64,000 nt of DNA from Hirsutella rhossiliensis (lineage: Eukaryota > Ascomycota > Sordariomycetes > Hypocreales > Ophiocordycipitaceae). This document shows positions 53,784 to 64,000 of this stretch, in pieces. Location of the stretch: NCBI RefSeq assembly GCF_020360975.1, contig NW_025408685.1, positions 992,001 to 1,056,000 of the forward strand, given 5' to 3'. The position numbers and the translations under genes are program-made. The notes beneath the pieces were generated by a model. The model was not told where the DNA came from. It searched no databases and saw only the letters and a list, made by a program, of their open reading frames with translations. Numbering within the stretch: the first letter of the stretch is position 1; each line of letters starts with the position of its first letter.

Positions 53784-55621
53784 ATGACTGACAAGAATAA
53801 TCCCGAAGCAGTGGATAGGACTACGCTTCCTACGCCAGAGTATACTCCCGAGCCTCAGGCGAATAAGAAGAACGGGGAGAGAGCAGGCGGGAAAAATAGG
53901 AGTTATCAGGCCCAACCAAAGCAATCTGAACAGAATGACGATAATGACGAGAACGACGAGAATCAAGGGCAAAACAAGACAAGTTCTGCAGAGGTTCAGA
54001 TTAAGCGCATCATGAAATGCAAAGCCAGCGACCCTGAGAAAATCTTGGACGTAGGCACGAACTCTGACGAAATGGAAAGGACACGGGCCTGGCGCACTTT
54101 GGCTTGCTTGGTTCATCCCGTAGTGATGGGTGATGGCGCTGCTGAGCCTTACAAGAGTAAGTTATTTTACTCTCGCAAATGATAGACACGTCTAACATGA
54201 AACAGAACTCCAAAAAGCAGCCGAGGACCTGGGAGTCGACAGTCGATGGATATGCGAAGTCGATCAATGGGATGGCCAAAAAAAGTTGGACGACCTGGAC
54301 CATCTCAATGGTTCTGAGCGCGAGACAGACGAGGACGAGGACGTGGAAGATCCCCCACTGGAAGAGTTCCGAGTTCCTCTGCCAACAGAACGTGTCCAAA
54401 TTTTATACGACGAATCAACGCAATGGATTATGAAGCTGAAGAAAGATCCCTCAAACGTCCAAGCAGTTGAGGAACTTCGGAATTTGAACGCGAAGCTCGA
54501 GGAAGAGGCCGTGGTGAAGAACACAGAAGACATGATGGATGAAGGTGCGCCGACAGATTATTGGAATATTGAGGCTTCCTTCTTCTCGACACATTACCAA
54601 ATGATCAACGAGGGATATCGACAATTGCTTGAGGACCGCCAAAACAGGACCTATTCTGAGGAGATTCTTGAACATAAGAGGCTCGTTGATTTGAAAATTG
54701 AAAGGAAGCATTTTCCGGCCAGCTGGACTATGGAGACACCCGAAGAGTTCCTCAGTCGAAGAGACATTGCCAGTAACATCGACTATCCATGGATCACGTT
54801 AAAGGCTTCTGGTGGGTTTACAATCATAGGGTATTACCCCGTCGGCGGGGCACGCGGGCGCTCGTAGAGAGAGAGGATGGCCGGCTCATTCGGAGCTACG
54901 AGACCGGTTCCGAGGCCGGCGTTACGGCCGATTTCAGGTCGAAAGGCTTAAATCTGTCCAAGGGCAGTCTGGTTGGTCGAAGGAGCACCGAAAAGGGTTT
55001 AAAGAGGTTCTTTGGGTCCCGGAGACCGTCATTCTCAGGAAGAACATGGCGGCGGCCAGGCGTAGGAGCCCGGCCGCTCATTGCTGCGTGGCTTTCAAGG
55101 GTTCACTTGACGATGGAAAGCCAGATATTCACATGCTTACAGTGAGCAGCCTTAGAAAGGTTCTTGGAAGGGACCAGGCAAATCTGAAGATCAGAGAATG
55201 CTGCAGAAGAGACAGAATCCCAACTCCCTGGGAAGCTGGACCAGTCGCCGAGTTCAACGACCCAGCAGCTGTCGAGCCTGATCCGGATGTGAGGAGAAGG
55301 CTGAGACGAGATATGGCACGAAAGAATAGAGATGGAGGATATACTGACGGAGAACTGTCTACTGCAAGATCGCTGGGCAATGGCGGCAGCACCATCGGCC
55401 ATGAATCGCTGGCAGACAAAGTTCAGAAGCTGGAAAGCCGACTCCAGTCGCAGGAAGAGAAGTTGATAAACGTGTCGACTCAATTCTTAAGGAAGTCAGC
55501 CAGCATATGCAGAAACTGATGGTTCATTTTCAAGCGTCCCTGCAGACGACTATTGACGAAGGTCTAGCCAAGATCGCCGGGGAAACCTGGGGTGAAGGCT
55601 GAGGAAATTATGATTCTGTTT
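53784..55621 (+). CDS. J-domain-like / coiled-coil protein, right copy
   Basis: Mirror of 12123-13965, read here in plus orientation. ATG 53784; the J-like segment again has HPV rather than HPD. The intron starts at GTAAGTTA near 54158 and ends CATGAAACAG near 54205. The central block from LDHLNGSERETDEDEDVEDP to SGGFTIIGYY is open in this copy (54286-54867), whereas the left copy is broken there. The C-terminal coiled coil is interrupted near 55465 by a small deletion, and the end is altered by another near 55580. Confidence 0.6.
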
Positions 55622-56044
55622 AAAGGTGGCTTACACGAGTTCTGGAACGGGGTTGATACACTAAGTTAGATATTTGCTTCAGTTGCACCGTCAACAATTC
55701 CCTTGTACTTAATAACAGTAACTTGGTAATACTAGAAATGTTCATGACCCCTTGAGCCAGTTCTAGCTTGCAGCTAGGTTCCTTGGTGTAACGGGGTAGC
55801 CTCGAGTATGCGCAGAGAGGGTCCGAAGGAGGGATATAATATTCTACGAAGGGGAGAAGGAAGAGTGTATGGGTGCCGCACCTGGAGGTGCGGACCCGCC
55901 TATATAGGCCCTATTAGTCACGTAATCCACAGGTGACTAATACAATAAGGTGCCTAGCTCTGGTCAAAGGCCATTACACTTGGCTTCGGTTTACGACCTC
56001 GCCGCCCGGGGCTGGGGAAAATATTTGCCGCATGCTAGGCTTAG
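55622..56044. other. Intergenic, carries the unoccupied Fot1-like target site
   Basis: Corresponds to the left-arm flanks of the 2.1-kb insertion joined directly (GGGCCTATATAGGCGGG near 55897-55915). No gene is visible. Confidence 0.7.
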
Positions 56045-56049
56045 CCCCT

Positions 56050-56232
56050 TGTAAGATGCACAAGTACAACTAAACAGAGCGTGAAGACCGGGGGGGATTG
56101 ATTCAATTGTTGATCTTTAAAGAGCCCCTCCAGCGGGCTGTGGTTATCCCCGCATCCTTATATAGTATAGGTCGCGTCGCGATCCCCACTTCGGTTTCAG
56201 ATGGGCCATGCCAGGTCTTTAAGCGCGTGACA
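56050..56232 (+). mobile_element. Solo LTR, family C, right copy (complete ends)
   Basis: 183 bp, TGTAAGATGC...GCGCGTGACA, flanked by CCCCT on both sides (56045-56049 and 56233-56237). This copy keeps the terminal CA lost in the left arm and best defines the family. Confidence 0.9.
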
Positions 56233-56247
56233 CCCCTCTCTTGCTCT

Positions 56248-57890
56248 CTATAGAGATACTAGCTGTCGTTGTGCATATAGGCTTTCGCAATAGGAAACAA
56301 GGTCGTCAGTGATGCCCGAGCTAGTCATGGGCTTTACAAAAATGACACCAATCCCTGAGCGAAGCGCGCTCGAGGCATGATGTGGGCGTGATGAACTCCA
56401 CTCTTGGCTGCCCGGAGGATGTATCGCACCCCATTAAGGTATAGCCGGCTGTCACCCTTTTCGTAGCCTCCTCCTCCACGAAAGCATCCAACCGATCCGC
56501 TTTCCACGTACCATCATCCATAAGCTGATGGAACTCCACCATCTCTGTCCGCATACGACTGCAATCTTGGGACTCTTCTTGGCGGCTTTTTCCCTTGACG
56601 CGGCTCTCCTCTGGTGAGGCGATGAGACGGCGACCTGAGTCTCACAAATAGACAAAGCCTCTGGGGTAGCACCTGTATGGATGAAGAACGCATATAACAC
56701 CGATCTCAGAACGTGAAAAGTGTCCAGTTCTGGTCCTGCCTTATTAAGTCTCTCCAAGTTGAGGTGAGCTTTGTCGAACTTAAAGGAAGCTGTGTCTGGA
56801 AATCCACATCGGTGCAATGGCCGCTTAACAGATTCTTCTAAGCGATCGGAGCTCAACTCTTGCACGACATGCGAAGCTTGACCGGCAGTCCAGTGCCGAA
56901 TCTTAGCAGACCAGAACCCTAGTTCTGCGGCATAATTGGCAAAATGAATAAGGTCTTCCCGTTTTGCTACCCGCGGTCGAATTTTCGCAAGCAGCTCCTT
57001 ATCATTCCTTCGGGGTGCAAGAGGCATTTCAAGGTGTCTTTTCTCGCGTACAGCCACATATTAACACGAGCGTCCTTGAACTGTGTTAAATCTCGCTTGA
57101 ACGAAGCTCTTAGCTCTGTGGTGATCGACCCATTTTTTCTAGGTACGTCGATCAAGTGGCGCATACAATGCGCGCAATACTCGAGCACCTTCACATCGTT
57201 ATGGAAGGTAAACAAGGAAGGGATTAAGAGCTCCATGTTGCAGAGTCTTAACAACAACTCCTGACGCCAATCTGGAGTCTTAGTGGCGAAGATTTTGCCC
57301 GATGTGAGCAGATTTTCAATCTCCTTCCTGTCTTCCGCGCCGTATCGTGGACACTTCTGCTCTAACGCCCGGACTGTAAACTCATCTAGGGATTGCAAGG
57401 CATCTATATCGCCTTGAGTTATTGTCTCGAAGAAGCAATGTTTAATCCAGGCGAAATAGCTAAGAATTTCCTGTGCTGCCCATCAGCCAACGCCTGCTTT
57501 GGGCTCTGGAGCTCGGATAAATACCTCTCTGCACTGCAAAGCGATAACTTTATGCATAGTCTTGAGTAGGAAGGCTGATCGGAGTCCTTCTACGTCGAGC
57601 AACTCGTCCAAGGCATCGGCCAGAGCTGGTTGATTCAGCAGCCTCTTTGCGCACCTCCGTGCGTGGTTAGAAGAGAGCTGTTCGAGACAAGCTGATACTC
57701 CTTCTTCGTCGTTTTTCTGCCTGTAAAAGCGGATTTGACGATAAACTTCGTTGTCTCGCTTGCGGCATTCATCGACGTGTCTACCTGGATGAGAGGACGA
57801 TTTCGCGGCATGATGAAGCACCTTGGTGAATGCTGTTTCGTGGTGGGACAGCGCATAGATCTGGGCTATAAGCAGATTTTACGTTTTTTT
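56248..57890 (-). CDS. DUF3723 family protein, right copy
   Basis: Mirror of the left DUF3723 gene. Here the N-terminal part is open (HVDECRKRDNEVYRQIRFYR through to the 54-bp intron) because the A homopolymer is one base longer. The second exon is broken near 57040 (one G lost in the ARKRHLEM region), near 56600 and near 56490. Together the arms define a protein of roughly 500 codons. It is divergent from the pseudokinase gene and ends 11 bp before the solo LTR duplication. Confidence 0.8.
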
Positions 57891-58007
57891 TACTTATCTT
57901 GCCTCGAGGGCCTAAACGGAGCCAGAATTTGCTGCAACGCGAACACTTTTAACACAGTCTTTGCTATCCTCGACCCCGAACAAGGTGGTGCGAGCTTAGA
58001 AACAGCC

Positions 58008-59121
58008 ATGAACTTGAATACGAACCGCCGTGGCCGATCTACTCACCTTTTCTCAAATCACGATACCCCCCAATCGCCTTCTATGACGGAAGGCGAGAGG
58101 GATAAGACCAAGGCCCCAAAACCTTCTCCATACTGGAATAGGCGCTCGCTGCTGAAGGGAGATGAGCCGAGCTCGACCGATAAGGAAGCTCCGACTGGGA
58201 GAAATATCCTGGCGCCAAAACTGGGAAGCCATGGGATAGTTACAGAGAGATTTACAAGATCCTTGATTTTGAAGGGAATATCTCACTTGCCATCAGCGCT
58301 AAGTCACCTCGCCGAGTTGTTAACATTAGATCATTCCCATCGGTCGATACGGGGCAGCCCCCTCTTGCTTACTACCACTTCAATCACAAAAATATCGTGT
58401 CCATCTTAGAAGTCTTCAACGATTCCCCTAGTGGCTTCTACCTCGTGTTTGAGGAAATGGCCATCTCGCTACGTCAACTCGTCAACTGCCCAGCCTACCC
58501 GAGTGAGCTGCAAGCCGTTGCATTGCTTCGTCAGGTACGCCCGTTCCGGACGAACCGTCGCGTAGCTTACTTCATCATCAGACACTAGATGGCCTGGCAT
58601 ATTTAGAGCGTCAAGGATTCGGCCATGGGCAGCTGAGCTACCAAAACGTTCTTCTCAACCAGAATGGCGTCGTCAAGCTAGGTGCGCAGGTCCGCTTCGT
58701 ACCATGAACCTCAACCCGTTTTCTAACGGCGGCGCCCTGTGGCTAACGAGATCAATTAGCGAGCCCTGAGAAATTTGAGAAACTGAATAGAGACGTTGCC
58801 TCAAGGAACATGGAAGATCTTAGAACAGTCACGCTTTGGTTTCTGCAAAAAGATCCGGGACCGGGACTTAAGGATCGGCGCTGGCTCAGTCGCGACAAAG
58901 TGGCAGACTTCGTAGCTGCAACAACTTCGGTTAGCACTGCGTCGGAGCTTTGCCAGGTGCGTGTCTTCACTCATCCGGTAGAGCAAAACCTCAGGCTAAG
59001 TGATTAAGCATCCATTTCTTGGTGGGTTCAAAAATGACATCGCTTGCGAGGAGTCGCTTTGGATCTGGTCAAGCTGGCCGAGGTCACGAATCAGAGACGT
59101 TTCGAGTTCAAGCTTATTTAA
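58008..59121 (+). CDS. Pseudokinase-like protein, right copy
   Basis: Mirror of 6495-7610. It has the same substitutions at VAIK (VVNIR) and HRD (HGQ). One base is missing near 58205 (left frame GRNIPGAKTGKPWD versus GRNILAPKLGSHG here), and one T is missing near 59059, which frameshifts the last 25 codons. The loop HGQLSYQNVLLNQNG and the splice sites around it are identical to the left arm. Confidence 0.72.
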
Positions 59122-59171
59122 AAGATGTCTTCTCCATTCTGCCCAGCTTACCTGCCCCGTCCACGTAGAAA

Positions 59172-60980
59172 ATGGACTTACCAGAAGCCTATGCCGCTTG
59201 CATCTCACTCATCCTTGTATTGCTCCTCGTCGTTTCTAACCGGCCGGCAGGAAAGCGTATCAGACGTCTCTCCGCGACTGTCGCGAACAAGGTTGCTTAC
59301 AGTGTGATGGTGAAACGACATCGCATGCTGGGCCCATGGCTCTTGTCTTCAGCCTTGCTCAACACTACATATGTTGCTGTCAATGGTTTATGCGTTTTTT
59401 GCAAGGTTTCGTTTGAGGCTACCACAAAGGGGGCAAGTATTATCACTCGCTTCACCGAGTGAAGCTGCATCTAGAGCGGGTCGTCTCTCAGTCGTCAACC
59501 TGATGCCGCTGTATCTTTCTTTGCACCACTCATTCATCGCAGATATGTTGGGTTTGTCACTCGCCAGTTACAAAAAGGCTCACCGTGTCTCAGGTGCAGT
59601 TTCATTTGGCCTGTTCCTTTTCCACGGCGTTACAATGGTGGGCAAAGGGACGCAATTCGACATCAACAGTTGGGTAGATATTAAGAAGCTTCTTGTCTGA
59701 ACCCTAAACTCTCGTCGGGTCACTTCTCGCCTGAAAGAACAAGTGCTGATACTTTTTAGGCTGCATTTTCGTTCCTTCTGCTTGCTTTCGCGTCACTGCT
59801 TAAAGTCGCCCTTCCCTTCGAGCTCCATCTTCGACTTCACCAGTCTGTCGCTCTGATTCTTATAGTCGGCATCGTTGATCACACCTTTCGGTTGCTAGGT
59901 TTGAACGTATGCCATTGTACGTTTACGGAGGAGCCATCTGCTCTATCAATATAGGCTATTATATTCGGATACTCTGGCGGAACACCAATCTACATATGCC
60001 CTCGCCGCGTGCGTTTCTGAAACGACTAGATGGCTCCATCTATATGGTAGTCCGTGTCTCACAGCCGCTAAGAGTTGCGGCAGGACAATACATCAACGTT
60101 TGGATCCCAAGTGTGCAGTTTTGGTCAAGTCATCCTTATACAGTATCACGATATTGGTGGAGCGAGGAACGTTCAAATCTCGAGATGCTCGTTGAGCCTC
60201 ATCGTGGCCTAAGCCAGAAGCTCTGGCATAGTCTTGTGGCGAACGAGAGCGCATACGCTGAGCGACGAGTCTTTTTACGGGGCCACATGGGGCCCGGATA
60301 CCCATGAGAAGTTCAACATAGTGGTTATGATTGCAGAAGGTTTCGGTGTTTTATCTATGTTTACCTGTCTCGAGGAAATGGCACGTGCCTTTGCAACAAG
60401 CCGCACTCGCCAGATACGGGTCGTTTGGATGAAACGAGCCTCAGGTATGCTTGAATCACTCCGGTTCGAACGAGACTGATTCTTTCAGATCCTTCTCACA
60501 TACTGGATCTCTTCAACGAAGCCTTGGACAAAGACTTATCAGCAAAGGCAAGTAGTTATCACAGGACTGGGAGCAAAACTAACCATATCGCAGAGGATGA
60601 AGGTTCTAGTTCACGAAGATGGCCGGCGTTCGACAGAAAACGTCGGCCGCGTAGCCATTCTTCCAGGAGCTCCAGATTTTCAGAAAATATTGACGGATCC
60701 TGATGCTTTTCATGATCCTATGAAAAGCTATTTCACAGCCTCCGAGGACCATACTAGGAGCACGACGCTTGTCCTTGTCTCTTCTAGTAGACGGGTGAGA
60801 GACAAAGTAAAAGAGGTTGCAAGCGCTTCATCCCATCGAATTACTATTAGGGAAATGGATTTTCAACCACTACAAGGCAGAACGATCGGCTTGAATGCAC
60901 TAGCAAGCGGGCGGCAGTTGAGAAGCCTCACAGTCGAGAGAGCAGCGACTTTAGATGAAAGAAGTCGATATTTTGGCTAG
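59172..60980 (+). CDS. Ferric-chelate reductase-like flavocytochrome (FRE), right copy
   Basis: Mirror of 4640-6444. It keeps the N-terminal junction (RLSATVANKVAYSV) and the heme region AHRVSGAVSFGLFLFHG open where the left copy is broken. The intron at 59695-59759 joins KKLL to AAFSFLLLAFASLL. One T is missing near 59886 and another near 60272, which breaks the FTGPHG nucleotide-binding segment. The NAD-binding helix region (MIAEGFGVLSMFTCLEEMAR) and the C-terminal exon to TAG 60980 are open. Starts 50 bp after the pseudokinase stop. Confidence 0.85.
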
Positions 60981-60984
60981 TATA

Positions 60985-61140
60985 TTACTTGGCTACAATC
61001 GAATGCATTTTTGCCATCATCTCGTCCAATTCTGGAGGATATACTGGAGGGTATTGCCGGTTGGCAACAGATCTCTTTGGTCTAAGTGGGTCAAATCGCA
61101 AGAAACGAAGTAGAAAGTATACCTTCTCCTCACGAATCAT
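60985..61140 (-). CDS. Small ORF (about 50 aa), right copy
   Basis: Mirror of 4480-4635; it ends immediately beside the convergent FRE stop. The predicted peptide is identical between arms from the ATG. No family recognised. Confidence 0.33.
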   Translation of the reverse strand: MIREEKVYFLLRFLRFDPLRPKRSVANRQYPPVYPPELDEMMAKMHSIVAK

Positions 61141-61186
61141 ACTGCCCTGCTTTGCAGACGTCCTCCCTCCGTGGAATACCACGTAA

Positions 61187-61374
61187 GCGGTAAGCCTGGA
61201 GGCGTCATCACTCTTGCGTGTTACTCCGCTAAGCTACACCCGCAGCTACATCTGGCTCCCCGGTAGGAAAAAGCGGCTATAGAACCTGTGCTGCAACCTC
61301 CTCAACGGCCATTATGAGGCCTGCTACCCTATTCTCCTGGTCTCGTGCAGCTGGACTTGAAGCTTTAGTGTCAG
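61187..61374. other. Intergenic, no gene seen
   Basis: Upstream region of the basic/coiled-coil gene, shared with the left arm at about 4247-4440. Confidence 0.4.
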
Positions 61375-62108
61375 GTGTTCAGTGCCGCGCAGAAGATCAT
61401 GAGTTCTGTGCGCCATAGCAACGCTGAGCGCAGGCGGGAAAGGGACCAGTGTCGAGAAAGACTGTCGGCACATATTCGTAAGCCCGCCAAGAAACCCTTT
61501 TCACAGAACGCTAACACTTTTTCAGTCGATAGGTTGGGCATCAGAACTGAGCCTTCAGAAGTTCGTCTTATCCCTAGAGAGAAGGATTTCTATTCTTGGA
61601 GCATCCTTCCCGATAAGCCGTATTTGTCCCGAATATTCTTGAAGAACTTGAGCGATCATTCTATAAGCACCTACCGCCTGCTCTCAAGGAAGTCGGCCAC
61701 ACATTCGAAGCAATATTCTCGACCGCCCAAGGCTTCGAAGCTGAGTCCCAGGCTACAGTATGCTGCGTTTCCCTCCCGGTCTCCCCATACGTAACACTGG
61801 TATAGTCATCAAGTTCAGCTCCTAGCTTTCAGACGGCAATAGATCTACTGCAAGAGGAGAAAAATAGGCTTTGTCTTCAAACTCAAGTCCTCAGTCAAAA
61901 GGTCTCTGAAGAATGTCGGTGCAGAGAAATAGCGGAGGAGGAGAATCATCAACTAAGGGCAAGCCAGCGAACTCTTGAGATGCAGATTCAAGATCAAACG
62001 GATTTGATAGTTTCGCTCAAAACCGTCATCTCCACATATCTTTTGGAGCTGGATAAGTCCCTGCCGGCGTTGCAGGAGCTCAAACGCCACACACTAGAGT
62101 CTCCGTAG
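61375..62108 (+). CDS. Basic-region / coiled-coil protein, family member 1 (right copy)
   Basis: Mirror of 3513-4246. The basic segment is intact here (HSNAERRRERDQCRERLSAH). The first intron, GTAAGC to TTTTTCAG, ends near 61525, and the core EVRLIPREKDFYSW follows. A base is lost near 61692 (after LLSRK), which breaks the GHTFEA segment that is open in the left copy. The coiled coil runs to TAG 62106-62108. ATG 61399 is an alternative start. Confidence 0.72.
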
Positions 62109-62468
62109 CACCACTGAGTGATCAAGACAATGAAGAGCTCAGCTGTGTTTGCAATGATAAGTGGACGCACAGAATTTCTCGACGCCCAATAAGGCATCTG
62201 TAACCCTTCTTTAAATCGCTCCTGCATGTAAACACTTTGTAGGCTTGTACCACCCTTACATACGGCGTCGACATGATAGCAACCCCGTACGATTCAGACA
62301 ATCTTCTCCCGGGATCGACTTTGTTTTCGAAGGTTTATCGCAACCTCCCGACACGGAAATGCTGAGGGTATGGAAAGAAGGATACTGAGAGGGTTATATT
62401 ACGTTGACAGTGACGATGATTAAGGAATATAGCACGTTTTCAGACGTATACTTTCCCGCAAAATAAGG
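62109..62468. other. Intergenic between convergent genes, right arm
   Basis: Mirror of 3155-3512. No gene seen. Confidence 0.5.
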
Positions 62469-64000
62469 TTACATGAAGAGTGGCGAAGTACCAGTCACAT
62501 ATCGCTCGCATTTTCCCCTTTTCTGTCGCTTAGGCATTTCCCTCGCCGCTTCCCAATCTCGTTTCCTTTTCGGACGATGATCGGCCGAGCCAAAGCAGGC
62601 ATCAAGCCTTTGCGCCTGGTTGAGCCAGTCAATAGTAAAGGGAGCCGCTTATGTGATTGTCCCCACATGCCCCTCCTCAACATAATCTTAAAGGAACCCG
62701 CCGCCCAGACACGAAACCTGATCTCTTGACGGAAATAGGCTCCTCGGTCAGTTAGATCGCGGCCCTGAGAACTGACGGCGAGGACCGCACCCGCAATTTT
62801 GAAAGTTGCTGAAGCGCGATCAAGTTGATCCAGAAAGGTGTTGAATGCTGGCGTTCCGGGGGCAGGCGACAATGCAGATGACCCACGCATTCGTAGAACC
62901 CGTTCAGCAGCCGAGGCATATAGTCTAGCTCAAAGAAAAACAGCTCTGCACGAATGCAAAGGACAGCCTCGTTAGCTCTGGCGACTTGCGGATAGATTCC
63001 TTCGCGCTTCGTCCAAGTTCCTCTAGCCCTGTGACGTTGTCCAATCTCGGCCCGCGACCTTCGAACTCAAGATTAAATCGAAATAGCTCTCCCTCATGAT
63101 CCATATTTCGATGGCCAAGAAGCTCGCTTTGCTTCACAAATGCTCGGAAGAGTCTGGCGAAGCAGGAATCCTCCATCAAACGGCGAGATAGGACTTGAGG
63201 CCCCCTGTTGAGAACGAAGTCGAGCAATGAGCGCCGCGTAGTAGATGGTTGTGACTCCTTCGGCCTTGCAGAACCAGTCGAGAGGGAAACCACTATGCTG
63301 GTCCGAGAATCAGGGAACAATCTTTTAGATTCTTCGTAAGCCATAGACGTGGGGTTGTTGTATGCCAACCCTCCATCTTGGACATTGCCAAAGCCTTCTA
63401 TGAGCTGGGGCGAAAAATAGCTGGACCAATCAGCAGCAGAACATGGCTTCGCTGGAACTACTTACAAGGGAGCGGCTGTGCTGCCTCGAAGACTACTCAA
63501 AATGTTAGCATTCATCGTGCGGTAGAGGATGGCATTGTTTGTTACAATTTCAAAGAGGAACGCCGCTGATACCGGCTGCCGGCTGAATATTCCGATACCC
63601 TATAGGCGATGAGATCAGCGCCAAGCGCGGATCGATCCGCGGCGCCGTACACTAGGAACGAACGTACCGGCCCTTTCATCACTGTTCCCAACACCGTTAT
63701 AGTTGGTAACGATATATGTACTGGCATCGCCAGTTGCTGTTACTGGCATGCCAACAAACTGTCCCATCTCCGTTGCTGCTGATTGATCTAAAATGCCGCG
63801 CTTCGTGCCGAAAAGCTGTTGCAATGCTTTCTCTAGTCCTCGAGCAGGATACCTGCAGTCATATGCTAGGGATAGCAGAATCTGCCAAAAGACACGAATA
63901 GGAGGAAGCCATGCTAGAGGAAGTTGAGACACACTCCGAGGCCTGAAGGCTAACTTCGCTATCGCTTCAGAAGAAGCTATGCAATCTTCTATTGGCCAAC
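62469..64000 (-). CDS. Patatin-like phospholipase, right copy, cut by window end
   Basis: Mirror of about 1615-3154. It lacks the N-terminal region, RING cluster, DGGG loop and GTSSG elbow, which lie beyond 64000. It is open where the left copy is broken: the segment RPR-SVSQLPLAWLPP and the segment from AYNNPTSMAYEESKRLF through RTSIVVSLSTG are continuous. Frame breaks occur near 62900 and 62670. The catalytic Asp motif DGGLAYNNP is present near 63375. Confidence 0.82.

Larger units (their letters stand above)
49861..64000. repeat. Right arm of giant inverted repeat (continues past window)
   Basis: Reverse complement of 1615-17899 without the Fot1-like insertion. Window position 64000 pairs with 1615. 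The arm starts exactly at the terminus of a family-A element (49861). Because the left copy of the phospholipase gene extends further out, the right arm probably continues beyond the window. Confidence 0.96.

Noticed and set aside
1..64000. A tyrosine-recombinase (DUF3435) Starship captain
   Set aside because: Looked for because of the cargo-like genes; no frame with a recognisable recombinase domain is present in the window.

Overview
The window is nuclear DNA of a filamentous ascomycete (Pezizomycotina). The evidence is split genes with 50-125 bp GT-AG introns, patatin-like phospholipase, ferric reductase and DUF3723 genes of fungal type, and fungal transposon families (Tad1-like LINE, Fot1/pogo, chromodomain Ty3/Gypsy, Tc1/mariner, hAT). 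It is a TE-dense accessory compartment; I recognise no housekeeping gene and no convincing tRNA or rRNA.

The main architecture is a very large inverted repeat. The left arm (about 1615-17899) and right arm (49861-64000, cut by the window end) are near-identical in opposite orientation, separated by about 32 kb. From outer to inner end each arm carries: a RING/patatin-like phospholipase gene (PLP), a basic/coiled-coil gene, a small ORF, a ferric-reductase-like gene (FRE), a pseudokinase gene, a DUF3723 gene, a solo LTR (family C), a gene with a J-domain-like segment, a Ulp1/C48-like gene, and a 419-bp LTR-like element (family A). Recognisable arm identity stops at, or within about 25 bp of, the inner end of that family-A element. 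The left arm alone carries a 2.1-kb decayed Fot1-like element; the right arm keeps an unoccupied site. Both arms carry many 1-2 nt indels, often in homopolymers and often complementary: a gene broken in one arm is open in the other.

The spacer (17.9-49.86 kb) is mostly TEs with clean termini. These are a full-length Tad1-like LINE with a 13-bp target-site duplication (TSD) carrying a solo Gypsy LTR; a hAT element with an 8-bp TSD inside a 17-bp minisatellite; two pogo/Fot1 elements, one inside a family-C LTR; and a nest in which a Tc1 element sits in the 5' LTR of a chromodomain Gypsy element that itself sits in a family-A solo LTR. Between the TEs are single-copy genes, several related to arm genes: a second basic/coiled-coil gene, a second pseudokinase-like gene, a small membrane protein and three short coiled-coil genes.

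Functionally the non-TE content (PLP, FRE, DUF3723, pseudokinases, protease-like and coiled-coil proteins) resembles the accessory cargo described for fungal Starship giant transposons and conflict/allorecognition loci. No tyrosine-recombinase captain gene is visible, so that reading is an inference.
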